Shown here: positions 1 through 5,585 of the stretch, in pieces
How positions within the stretch are numbered: position 1 is the stretch's first letter
How the letters are laid out: the number at the start of each line of letters is the position of its first letter
NCBI GenBank assembly: GCA_934511335.1
Contig: CAKSWL010000128.1
Span: forward strand, 1 to 6,437
Source: an uncultured Cloacibacillus sp.
GTDB taxonomy: Bacteria; Synergistota; Synergistia; Synergistales; Synergistaceae
Direction of reading: 5' to 3'
Length of the DNA: 6,437 bases
Translations under genes and position numbers: made by a program
Notes under the pieces: model-generated
Databases searched by the model: none
What the model was told of the DNA's origin: nothing
What the model saw: only the letters and a program-made list of their open reading frames with translations

Positions 1-343
1 GCGCAGAGCAACTCGTATTGCGCTTCATCGTGGCCGCGCCGGCGCTCGCAATCCGACCGTGGCGCGGCAGTACCCGGCACACTCGCCAGGTGAAGCCGCA
101 TTTGGCGCGGCGCATGAGCGACGCCGTATCCGTCAGGCAGTGCGCCAGCCCCGCCGCGCGGGCGCGTTCGCGCGTTTCGCCCCGTCCGCCGCACGATATC
201 AGCAGCCGCTCTTGCGGAAATCCGTGCGCGAAAAGCGACGAGACGATAGAGCTTCCAAGGTGGCCGAAGCCGGCGACGCCTATAGTCTTTCCCTCGAGGG
301 TCTGTGCCGCGGCTGTGTGACGATCTATATTTACCTTTTTCAT
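1..343 (-). CDS. ProC-like Rossmann-fold NAD(P)-binding oxidoreductase, N-terminal part (runs off the left edge)
   Basis: The minus-strand frame opens with ATG at 343-341 and stays open to the window edge, giving 114 codons without a stop. The start is supported by AAAGGA nine bases upstream. After about 18 polar residues comes a dinucleotide-binding strand-turn-helix, IGVAGFGHLG (residues 21-30, GxGxxG). A helix, a second strand RLLIS (46-50) and a region ending TDTASLMRRA (71-80) follow. Spacing and order resemble the N-terminus of pyrroline-5-carboxylate reductase (ProC) and related NADP-binding proteins. The next strand, normally hydrophobic and ending in a K/RPQ-type motif, is not recognisable. 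Residues 81-114 are rich in Arg and Cys, so a frameshift or a divergent family member is possible. The catalytic C-terminal half lies outside the window, so the substrate cannot be named. It would be a cytosolic protein. The gene appears to have its own promoter around 625-653 and a long leader. Confidence 0.6.
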   Translation of the reverse strand, partial: MKKVNIDRHTAAAQTLEGKTIGVAGFGHLGSSIVSSLFAHGFPQERLLISCGGRGETRERARAAGLAHCLTDTASLMRRAKCGFTWRVCRVLPRHGRIASAGAATMKRNTSCSA

Positions 344-422
344 TTTGTTTTATCCTTTCAGATTACATACAAACGACATCCCCCGCGCGCGTTTAGAGCG
401 CGAAGGCACGAGAGCGCATCAA

Positions 423-448
423 CGCCCGAGCTCCCAAAAGATCGGGCG
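423..448. repeat. 7-bp inverted repeat in the leader
   Basis: CGCCCGA (423-429) and TCGGGCG (442-448) are perfect complements with a 12-nt loop. It would form a second stem in the long leader of the ProC-like gene. There is no T-run in the direction of transcription. Confidence 0.35.
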
Positions 449-483
449 CAAGCGGATATTTTTCATAGCGATAAGGAGGGGTG

Positions 484-504
484 CGCGGGCCGCACGGGCC
501 CGCG
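484..504. repeat. 8-bp GC-rich inverted repeat (hairpin) in the leader
   Basis: CGCGGGCC (484-491) and GGCCCGCG (497-504) are perfectly complementary around a 5-nt loop. No T-run follows on either strand, so it is not an ordinary intrinsic terminator. On the minus strand it lies after the stop of the possible leader peptide and 141 nt before the start of the ProC-like gene. CCCTCCTT-type sequence next to it (472-480) could pair with purine-rich ribosome-binding sites. Confidence 0.45.
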
Positions 505-513
505 GAGGAGCTA

Positions 514-585
514 TTAGAGGGTATACGGTCGAGGTCGGGTGTATCCTGCGCAGACGAACGCTGAACTTATGTATTGTCTTAACAT
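514..585 (-). CDS. Possible 23-residue leader peptide / upstream ORF
   Basis: Within the leader of the ProC-like gene, about 33 nt after the predicted transcription start, an ATG at 585-583 opens a 23-codon frame ending in TAA at 516-514. AAGGGTGA just upstream could serve as ribosome-binding site, with GGTGA four bases from the ATG. The peptide starts MLRQYISS and ends TRPRPYTL, so its last residues hold two Arg-Pro pairs using CGA codons. A GC-rich hairpin (484-504) follows ten bases after the stop. This arrangement resembles attenuation or ribosome-stalling leaders. No hairpin plus T-run terminator is present after it, and an ORF this short can occur by chance. Confidence 0.25.
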   Translation of the reverse strand: MLRQYISSAFVCAGYTRPRPYTL

Positions 586-612
586 GCGGTCACCCTTCTC
601 TCGTGTTAGAAA

Positions 613-630
613 TAGTATCTTGACATACTA
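613..630. promoter_or_regulatory. Inverted repeat overlapping the -10: candidate operator
   Basis: TAGTAT (613-618) and ATACTA (625-630) are perfect inverted copies separated by six bases (CTTGAC). The right arm coincides with the -10 of the minus-strand promoter and the left arm covers the expected start site. A dimeric repressor bound here would block transcription. The role is inferred from position only. Confidence 0.35.
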
Positions 631-653
631 CCCGCATAAGGCGGAAATGTCAA
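625..653 (-). promoter_or_regulatory. Sigma-70-type promoter for the ProC-like gene
   Basis: On the minus strand a perfect -35 TTGACA (653-648) is followed after exactly 17 bases by TAGTAT (630-625). That -10 matches TATAAT at four of six positions, including the first two and the last. Transcription would start near 618 and run left into the ProC-like gene, leaving a leader of about 275 nt. The -10 is also one arm of an inverted repeat (613-630). Confidence 0.55.
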
Positions 654-702
654 CAGGAGGACAGCGCGGATTTTGATTTTATACAAAATAATGATCCGAA
701 CT

Positions 703-732
703 AAAAATTTTGACGGCGTTTTCCGCGCCGCC
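703..732 (-). terminator. Intrinsic terminator of rarD
   Basis: Read on the minus strand, GGCGGCG (732-726) pairs with CGCCGTC (718-712), with one G-T wobble and a 7-nt loop. The stem is followed by AAAATTTTT (711-703). It starts two bases after the rarD stop codon, the expected place for a rho-independent terminator. Confidence 0.55.
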
Positions 733-734
733 CG

Positions 735-1634
735 CTAAAGATTTTCCGGCAGTCCCCGCTGTTTGCCGGCGCTGAATATGGTGTCAGCGGAGTAGATGGC
801 GAGCGCGCTCCAGATACAGGCGAAGGTCATCGCCCGGCCCAGGAAGAGCGGTTCGCCGTAAATGAAGGTGCCGATGACGAAGGTCATGGTGGGGGATAGG
901 TACTGGATGAAGCCGATCGTCGTCAGCTTTATCCGCTGCGTCGCGTAGGCGAAGAGCAAAAGCGGCACGGAGGTCATCACGCCGGTCCCGGCGAGCAGCA
1001 GGTTTATCGTGAGGCTGTAGGGTAAGTGCGCGCTCCCCGTGTGCTGCAGCCAGCAGAGGAAGGCGATCGCCGCGGGGGCTGTGGAGAGCGTCTCGATCGC
1101 CAGCGCGATGGGAGGCTCGATGGAGACGGCCTTTTTCAGTACGCCGTAAAGGCCGAAGGAGAGAGCGAGCCCCAGCGAGACGAGCGGTATTTCATGAAGG
1201 GTCATCATCTGCACGCAGACGCCCGCCGCCGCGACGGCGATTGCGATTTTCTGCGCGCGGCGGAGCCTTTCTCTGAAGAAGAGCATCCCGAAGAACATTG
1301 AAACAAGCGGGTTGATGTAATAGCCGAGGCTTGTTTCAAGGATGCGCCCCGTGTTGACCGCCCAGATGTAGAGCCCCCAGTTGAAAGTTATCAGGCAGCC
1401 TCCGAGAATGAGCCAGAGGGTTTTTTGTTTATTTTGCGCGGCGAATGCCACGGCTTTTTTCCACCGCCCCGTGAATATTATGAGCGCTAAGGTAAAGAGG
1501 GCGGACCATACGACGCGGTGCCCGAGTATCTCAAAAGAAGAGATCGCCAGCAGCGCTTTCCAGTATAGGGGCATCGAGCCCCACCATAGGTATGAAATAA
1601 CGGCCGCCGCGGCCCCCCTTTGCGGGATCGTCAT
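735..1634 (-). CDS. rarD: RarD-type EamA/DMT-superfamily transporter
   Basis: This is a 299-residue integral inner-membrane protein of the drug/metabolite transporter superfamily, RarD branch; substrates of this branch are poorly defined. The first half carries YLWWGSMPLYWK (residues 15-26), FEILGHRVVWS (34-44), FNWGLYIWAV (84-93) and ETSLGYYINPL (100-110). The second half carries FGLYGVLKKAV and VPLLLFAYATQRIKLTTIGFIQYLSP. Together they give the hydrophobic pattern of about ten membrane segments in two repeated halves. The frame could start 22 codons earlier at 1700. The start at 1634 is preferred because GAGGAGG lies six bases upstream, the extra residues are Arg-rich and unlike the family, and the length then fits the usual ~300. 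The gene is divergent from the M20D operon, probably has its own promoter in the 1635-1788 gap, and ends at an intrinsic terminator. Confidence 0.93.
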   Translation of the reverse strand: MTIPQRGAAAAVISYLWWGSMPLYWKALLAISSFEILGHRVVWSALFTLALIIFTGRWKKAVAFAAQNKQKTLWLILGGCLITFNWGLYIWAVNTGRILETSLGYYINPLVSMFFGMLFFRERLRRAQKIAIAVAAAGVCVQMMTLHEIPLVSLGLALSFGLYGVLKKAVSIEPPIALAIETLSTAPAAIAFLCWLQHTGSAHLPYSLTINLLLAGTGVMTSVPLLLFAYATQRIKLTTIGFIQYLSPTMTFVIGTFIYGEPLFLGRAMTFACIWSALAIYSADTIFSAGKQRGLPENL

Positions 1635-1681
1635 GTGCATCCTCCTCACCGTCATCTGCCGCGCCCGGGCGTGCCGGAGCG

Positions 1682-1700
1682 GTGCGGCTGTCCGCCGCAC
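1682..1700. repeat. Hairpin at the predicted 5' end of the rarD transcript
   Basis: GTGCGGC (1682-1688) and GCCGCAC (1694-1700) form a perfect 7-bp stem with a 5-nt loop. It begins at the predicted rarD transcription start, so it could be a 5'-end stabilising stem-loop or a protein-binding site. No T-run follows, so it is not a terminator. Confidence 0.4.
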
Positions 1701-1705
1701 GCTTT

Positions 1706-1735
1706 ATTTTACACGTTCCCTCCGTTTTGTGATAA
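1706..1735 (-). promoter_or_regulatory. Candidate rarD promoter
   Basis: On the minus strand TTATCA (1735-1730) and TAAAAT (1711-1706) are separated by 18 bases. The -10 matches the consensus at five of six positions and the -35 at four. Transcription would begin near 1699, about 65 nt before the rarD start. Confidence 0.4.
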
Positions 1736-1753
1736 ACTATTTAAATGTATAGT
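1727..1753 (+). promoter_or_regulatory. Weak candidate promoter for the M20D-citX operon
   Basis: TTGTGA (1727-1732) and TATAGT (1748-1753) match -35 and -10 elements at four and five of six positions, but the 15-base spacer is short. An alternative -35 is TTTACA (1708-1713), with a GATAAA -10 (1731-1736) at 17 bases. The operon promoter is most likely in this gap, but its exact elements are uncertain. Confidence 0.25.
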
Positions 1754-1754
1754 T
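1735..1754. promoter_or_regulatory. Inverted repeat in the divergent promoter region: candidate operator
   Basis: AACTAT (1735-1740) and ATAGTT (1749-1754) are perfect inverted copies separated by eight bases. The repeat touches the candidate rarD -35 and covers the candidate plus-strand -10, so one regulator could control both divergent units. This is inferred from position. Confidence 0.3.
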
Positions 1755-1788
1755 CGCATGTTTTTCTGCGATGGAAGGAAGAACGGGC

Positions 1789-2985
1789 ATGAAGGAACAT
1801 CTGGAGCTTTCATCTTTAGGAGCTTCGCTGCTTGCCGAGGCTGAACGGATCTCCGGAGATATGCAGGAGTGGAGACGGGATTTTCATCAGTTTCCGGAGC
1901 TTGCTTTTGAAGAAAATATAACGGCGTCAAAAATCACCAACGTGATGCGCGCCATTCCTGGAATGGCGGTGACGACGGGCTTTGCCATTCAAACCGCGGT
2001 CATCGGAGTGCTGGGAGCCGACATCCCGGGGCCGGCTTTGATGTTGCGCGCGACGATGGACGCGACGGCGGCCGAAGAACAGACTGGGCTGCCGTTTTCT
2101 TCCTGCATGCCCGGCGCGATGCACGGCTGCGGCCACGACGCGGAGATGGCTTCGCTTCTGGGAGCGGCCGCCGTCCTCTCGAAACACCGCGGCGAGCTGA
2201 AACAACGGATCGTCTTTCTTTTTCAGCCGGCGGGCGAGGGACGGAGCGGCGCGAAGACCCTCACGGAAAACAAAATCATCGAGAAGTTCAATATCGGGCG
2301 CAGCATCACCGTGAACTGGGCCTCCGAGCTCCCCTACGGAGAGCTTTTCACGCGGCGCGGCGTCATGACGGCGCTTTCCGACCACATCCATATAGACATC
2401 CGTGGGACGGCGGGTCACGCCGCCGAGCCGCATATGACGGTGGATCCCGTGACGATCGCCGCGAATATCATCATTATGATCCAGACGATGCTTTCACGCG
2501 AGGTGGACCCGCGCGAGCCGGTCGTCGTCTCTTTCGGACAGGTCGAGTCCGGAGAGGCCTATAATATCATCCCCGAGCAGGCTAACCTCTGGGGCACGCT
2601 GCGCGCTTTCGACCCGAAGGTGCGCGACTTTGTGCAGAGCCGCATCGAAACGGTGGCTCCGGCCATCGCTAAGGCGTTCCGAGGTCTGGCCTCCGTGGAG
2701 TACACCCGAAATTATGCGCAGGTCGATAATAACCTCGACATGGTGGACGAACTCCTCCGTGTCGGGGTCCCGTTTTTTGGGGAGGACGGTCTCAATATGC
2801 TTGAGCGCCCTCTGCTCTCCGGCGAAGATTTTGCCTTCTTCAGCCACAGGGTGCCGTCGCTGTTTATGCTGATGGGTACGGGGCTTGAATACCCGCTGCA
2901 TCATCCGCGTTACGACGTGCCTGAGAGCATGCTTCCCTTCTCGGCCGCCTGGGAGGCCTATATGGCCCTGACATTCGGCCATTGA
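1789..2985 (+). CDS. M20D-family amidohydrolase homologue with altered active site
   Basis: The 398-residue protein matches the length and layout of M20D metallo-amidohydrolases (hippurate, N-acyl-amino-acid and IAA-conjugate hydrolases; cytosolic, two metal ions). Visible motifs are WRRDFHQFPELAFEE (28-42), MHGCGHD (111-117), FQPAGEG (145-151), the dimerisation-domain GTAGHAAEPHMTVDP (206-220), SGEAYNIIPE (254-263), SGEDF (344-348) and PLHHP (369-373). Compared with the family consensus, the PAEEG motif reads PAGEG, so the general-base Glu is Gly149. The GLHVWP metal-ligand His is absent (VNWA, 175-178). The CGHDxH motif has Glu119 for the last His. The ligands Cys114, His116, Glu150 and His371 remain. 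Hydrolysis is therefore doubtful, though a changed metal site or substrate is possible. ATG 1789 is preferred over ATG 1771 because GGAAGGA lies nine bases upstream of it. It is the first gene of the operon; the ligase follows after 54 bases. Confidence 0.88.
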   Translation: MKEHLELSSLGASLLAEAERISGDMQEWRRDFHQFPELAFEENITASKITNVMRAIPGMAVTTGFAIQTAVIGVLGADIPGPALMLRATMDATAAEEQTGLPFSSCMPGAMHGCGHDAEMASLLGAAAVLSKHRGELKQRIVFLFQPAGEGRSGAKTLTENKIIEKFNIGRSITVNWASELPYGELFTRRGVMTALSDHIHIDIRGTAGHAAEPHMTVDPVTIAANIIIMIQTMLSREVDPREPVVVSFGQVESGEAYNIIPEQANLWGTLRAFDPKVRDFVQSRIETVAPAIAKAFRGLASVEYTRNYAQVDNNLDMVDELLRVGVPFFGEDGLNMLERPLLSGEDFAFFSHRVPSLFMLMGTGLEYPLHHPRYDVPESMLPFSAAWEAYMALTFGH

Positions 2986-3039
2986 GGGAGAACTTCGCCA
3001 AATAAAAATAAATAAAATAACATTTTGCAGAAATAAACG

Positions 3040-4530
3040 ATGGATGTGATGCGGTTGAGTTCGAGGCTGGATATCATTATCAGGGATAATCTTAACAGGC
3101 TTCCGGCGGAGCCCTTTATTTGGTGGCAGAAGACCTGGTGGTCGCGCGGCGCCTTTCTTGAGCTGATCGAGGAGTGCGAGGAGCGTCTGCGCGCCAGCAA
3201 CTTCAAAAAGGGGCAGCGTCTGGCGCTGCTGATGCCGAACAGCCCCGTGCTGCTGGCGACGGCGGTGGCGGTCTGGCGGCTCGGCGGGGCGGTGGTGCTG
3301 ATCGATTTCCGCTCCGGTTATGTGCCGCTGATCCGGCAGCTGTGCCACGCGGACGTCTTTGCGGCGCTTACCTATCGCGGCTGCGAGGACCTCGTCCCGC
3401 TGATCTCAGAAGAGGGGATCCCCTGCTTCGTAATCAGCCTTGATACTCTCGACGAGAACCTTCCCGGACGCCCCTGCGCCGAAGAGAGCGCGGAGACCGC
3501 GGTCATCTTCTATACCTCCGGCACCACGGGAGAGCCGAAGGCCGTGCCGCTGACGCACGGCAACCTGCTGGCCTGCATCGAGGGCTGCGTCGAGCATATC
3601 GACATGATCAACGAGGACGACGTCTTTCTGAACGCCCTGCCCAATTCAAATGTATTCGGTTTTTCATGCGGCGCGCTGCTGCCGCTTATCAAAGCGACGC
3701 GTCAGGTGATCCTGACCTCCTTCATGCCTGTCGAGTCCTCGATGGACGCCATCAAGCAGGCCGAAGTGACGATCGCCACGGCGGTGCCGACGATGATCGC
3801 CCTGATGGTGGGCGCGGCCTCGCGCGGCGCGGCGCTCTCCTCCTCGATGCGCTGCATCCTCTCGGGCGGCGACCGGCTGTCCGCCGAAACGTGGCGGCGC
3901 GCTGAGAAACTGCTGCGCGTCCCGGTGCTCCAGGGCTACGGCCTCACCGAGGCTTCTTCGGTGGTGGCGCTTCCGCCCTCGATAAAGGCGGTGAGGCCGG
4001 GCAGCGTCGGCACGCTGCTCTCCTGCGTCGAGGCTGAGATCCGCGGCGACGACGGCGAGACGCTCCCCCAGGGACGCGAAGGCCACCTCTGGATCAGGGG
4101 CAGTTCGGTCGCCAAATGCTACTACTGCAATCCGGAGCTGACGGCGGAACGTTTTGAAAACGGCTGGTTCAACACCTGCGATATCGCGAAATTCGACGAG
4201 GACGGCTACCTTTATCTCGTCGGGCGCGACTGCGACGTCATCTTCGTCGGCGGCTTCAAGGTCTACGCGCGCGAAGTGGAAAGGGCGCTTGAGGAGCATC
4301 AGCTGGTGCGGGAGGCCGCCGTCGTCGGCGTGCCCCGCTCGATAAGCGGCGAGATCGTAAAGGCCTTCGTCGTGCTCAAAAAGGGCGAACGGGTCTCCGC
4401 GAAAGAGCTCATCGAATATTGCAAGAAAAAGCTCTCCTACTATAAAGTGCCGAGAATCATCGAATTTGTCACCGAAATGCCGCGTTCGGCGATCGGGGAG
4501 ATCGTGAAGAGAAAACTCTCAAATGATTAA
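3040..4530 (+). CDS. AMP-binding acyl-CoA ligase homologue lacking the A10 lysine
   Basis: This 496-residue protein belongs to the ANL superfamily, whose members activate a carboxylate with ATP to an acyl-adenylate and usually pass it to CoA. The ATP loop YTSGTTGEPK (158-167), QGYGLTE (298-304), the ribose-binding Asp381 in NTCD, the hinge region GRDCD (395-399) and VGGFKVYAREVE (403-414) are in the expected order, and length is normal for a CoA ligase. The C-terminal A10 motif, normally PxTxxGK, reads PRSAIGEIVKR (481-491): the lysine that contacts the adenylate is Glu487. In studied family members changing this Lys strongly impairs adenylation, so full activity is uncertain. The acid substrate cannot be told. 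ATG 3040 is the first possible start, with an in-frame TAA six bases upstream; no clear ribosome-binding site precedes it, only an AT-rich stretch. ATG 3049 is an alternative. citC follows after 14 bases. Confidence 0.88.
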   Translation: MDVMRLSSRLDIIIRDNLNRLPAEPFIWWQKTWWSRGAFLELIEECEERLRASNFKKGQRLALLMPNSPVLLATAVAVWRLGGAVVLIDFRSGYVPLIRQLCHADVFAALTYRGCEDLVPLISEEGIPCFVISLDTLDENLPGRPCAEESAETAVIFYTSGTTGEPKAVPLTHGNLLACIEGCVEHIDMINEDDVFLNALPNSNVFGFSCGALLPLIKATRQVILTSFMPVESSMDAIKQAEVTIATAVPTMIALMVGAASRGAALSSSMRCILSGGDRLSAETWRRAEKLLRVPVLQGYGLTEASSVVALPPSIKAVRPGSVGTLLSCVEAEIRGDDGETLPQGREGHLWIRGSSVAKCYYCNPELTAERFENGWFNTCDIAKFDEDGYLYLVGRDCDVIFVGGFKVYAREVERALEEHQLVREAAVVGVPRSISGEIVKAFVVLKKGERVSAKELIEYCKKKLSYYKVPRIIEFVTEMPRSAIGEIVKRKLSND

Positions 4531-4544
4531 AGGGCAGCTGCAAG

Positions 4545-5585
4545 ATGTTTGGACTGAATTGCCGTGTAACGCGTGATCTGAGCGGCTGGGAACGTAGGGC
4601 CGTCGAGGAGCTGCTGGAACGCAGCGGCCTCATCTTCGAGGGCTCGCCGGAGTATACCGCGATCGCGGAGGACGGCGAGGAGAAGGTCGTTGCCACGGCG
4701 AGCCTCTCTGGTCCCGTGATAAAAATGGTGGCCGCCGACCCGCAATGGCAGGAGGCGGGGCTCTTGGGCACCGTCATCTCGGCGCTGATGCGGGCCGCGC
4801 GCGAAGAGGGGATATATCACCTCTTCGTCTATACGAAGCCGGAGACGGCGGCGCGCTTCGCGGGGCTAGGCTTCCGCGAGCTCGCCGCCTCAAGCCGTTC
4901 CGTGCTTATGGAATGCGGCGTGCCTGGTGTGGAAGACTACCGCCGCTCGCTGGCGGCGCTTAAAGAAGAAAACGGCGCGCCCGCGGCGGCGGCCGTGATG
5001 AACTGCAATCCCTTCACACTGGGACACCGCTATCTGATCGAAGAGGCGGCAAAGCTCTCGCCGCTCTTTTACGTGATCGTTGTAGAGGAGGACGCCTCCG
5101 TCTTTCCCTTTGCCGACCGTCTGGAGCTCGTCCGCAAAGGGACCGCCGATATCGCCAATGTCCGTGTGCTGTCCAGCTCGCATTACGCGGTATCGTCGGC
5201 GACCTTCCCCACCTATTTCCTCAAAGACAGGGGAGAAAGCGCCGTCGCGCGCGCGCAGGCCGAGCTTGACGCGCGGCTGTTTGCGTCGCTCTTCGTTCCC
5301 GCGCTGGGGCTTGACCGCCGCTTTGTGGGGACGGAGCCGCTTTCGCCGGTCACCGCGCTCTACAACTCCGTGCTGAAAAAGACGCTGCCGCCGCTGGGCT
5401 GCCGTGTGACGGAGATCAGCCGGGCGACGGCGGGGGGCGAAGTGATCTCCGCCTCGCGCGTGCGTGCGCTGATCGCCTCCGGTGAAGAGGCGGGGCTGGC
5501 GGAACTGCTCCCGCCGGCGACGCTCGCATATTTGAAGACTCCGCGCGGAGCCGCCGTGGCCGCGAAGCTGAGAGAAGAGAAATGA
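4545..5585 (+). CDS. citC: [Citrate (pro-3S)-lyase] ligase CitC
   Basis: CitC activates citrate lyase in the cytosol. Using ATP and acetate it acetylates the thiol of the prosthetic group on the acyl carrier subunit (EC 6.2.1.22). The 346-residue product has the expected two parts: an N-terminal GNAT-like domain (about 1-125, with HLFVYTKPETAARFAGLGF at 92-110) and a nucleotidyltransferase-like domain. The latter shows MNCNPFTLGHRYLIEEAA (152-169), with the TxGH nucleotide-binding motif, then FPFADRLELVRKGTADI (187-203), RFVGTEPLSPVTALYN (259-274) and ISASRVRALI (301-310). These closely resemble enterobacterial CitC, and the length agrees. AAAGGG lies about ten bases before the ATG. The start is 14 bases after the ligase stop, and the stop overlaps the citX start (ATGA), so the genes are cotranscribed and probably translationally coupled. 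No key residue looks missing. The lyase subunits are not nearby within the window. Confidence 0.96.
   Translation: MFGLNCRVTRDLSGWERRAVEELLERSGLIFEGSPEYTAIAEDGEEKVVATASLSGPVIKMVAADPQWQEAGLLGTVISALMRAAREEGIYHLFVYTKPETAARFAGLGFRELAASSRSVLMECGVPGVEDYRRSLAALKEENGAPAAAAVMNCNPFTLGHRYLIEEAAKLSPLFYVIVVEEDASVFPFADRLELVRKGTADIANVRVLSSSHYAVSSATFPTYFLKDRGESAVARAQAELDARLFASLFVPALGLDRRFVGTEPLSPVTALYNSVLKKTLPPLGCRVTEISRATAGGEVISASRVRALIASGEEAGLAELLPPATLAYLKTPRGAAVAAKLREEK

Larger units (their letters stand above)
344..734. other. 391-base intergenic region: promoter, long leader, rarD terminator
   Basis: No convincing protein gene is seen here beyond a possible 23-codon upstream ORF. The right end (703-732) holds the rarD terminator. 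An AT-rich block at 676-689 contains an ATTTT/AAAAT inverted repeat around ATAC, which read on the minus strand also gives a TATAAA-like -10 without a clear -35. A much better minus-strand promoter lies at 625-653. From there to 343 the transcript leader would be about 275 nt and includes inverted repeats at 484-504 and 423-448. No known riboswitch class was recognised. Confidence 0.6.

Noticed and set aside
484..504. GC-rich inverted repeat as an intrinsic terminator
   Set aside because: No T-run follows the stem on either strand.
583..598. AGGGTGACCGC on the minus strand resembles the T-box riboswitch motif AGGGTGGNACCGCG
   Set aside because: It lacks the TGGN bases that bind the tRNA end. 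It sits only about 20-30 nt after the predicted transcription start, and no specifier stem or terminator/antiterminator pair surrounds it.
345..623. 92-codon plus-strand open frame in the left intergenic region
   Set aside because: Its composition is Arg-rich and family-less, it has no ribosome-binding site, and it runs antisense through the promoter and leader of the ProC-like gene.
1635..1700. 22-codon N-terminal extension of rarD from ATG 1700
   Set aside because: The extension is Arg-rich, overlaps the predicted promoter start and hairpin, and has no ribosome-binding site, while ATG 1634 has GAGGAGG at good spacing.
1771..1788. Alternative M20D start at ATG 1771
   Set aside because: There is no Shine-Dalgarno sequence before it, whereas GGAAGGA lies nine bases before ATG 1789.
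2494..3348. 284-codon minus-strand open frame across the M20D and ligase genes
   Set aside because: It is antisense to two clearly recognised genes and has low-complexity His/Arg/Gln-rich composition, typical of a shadow frame in GC-rich DNA.
3664..4299. 211-codon minus-strand open frame within the ligase gene
   Set aside because: Its Arg/His/Ala-rich composition with no recognisable motif is a reflection of the GC-rich codons on the plus strand.
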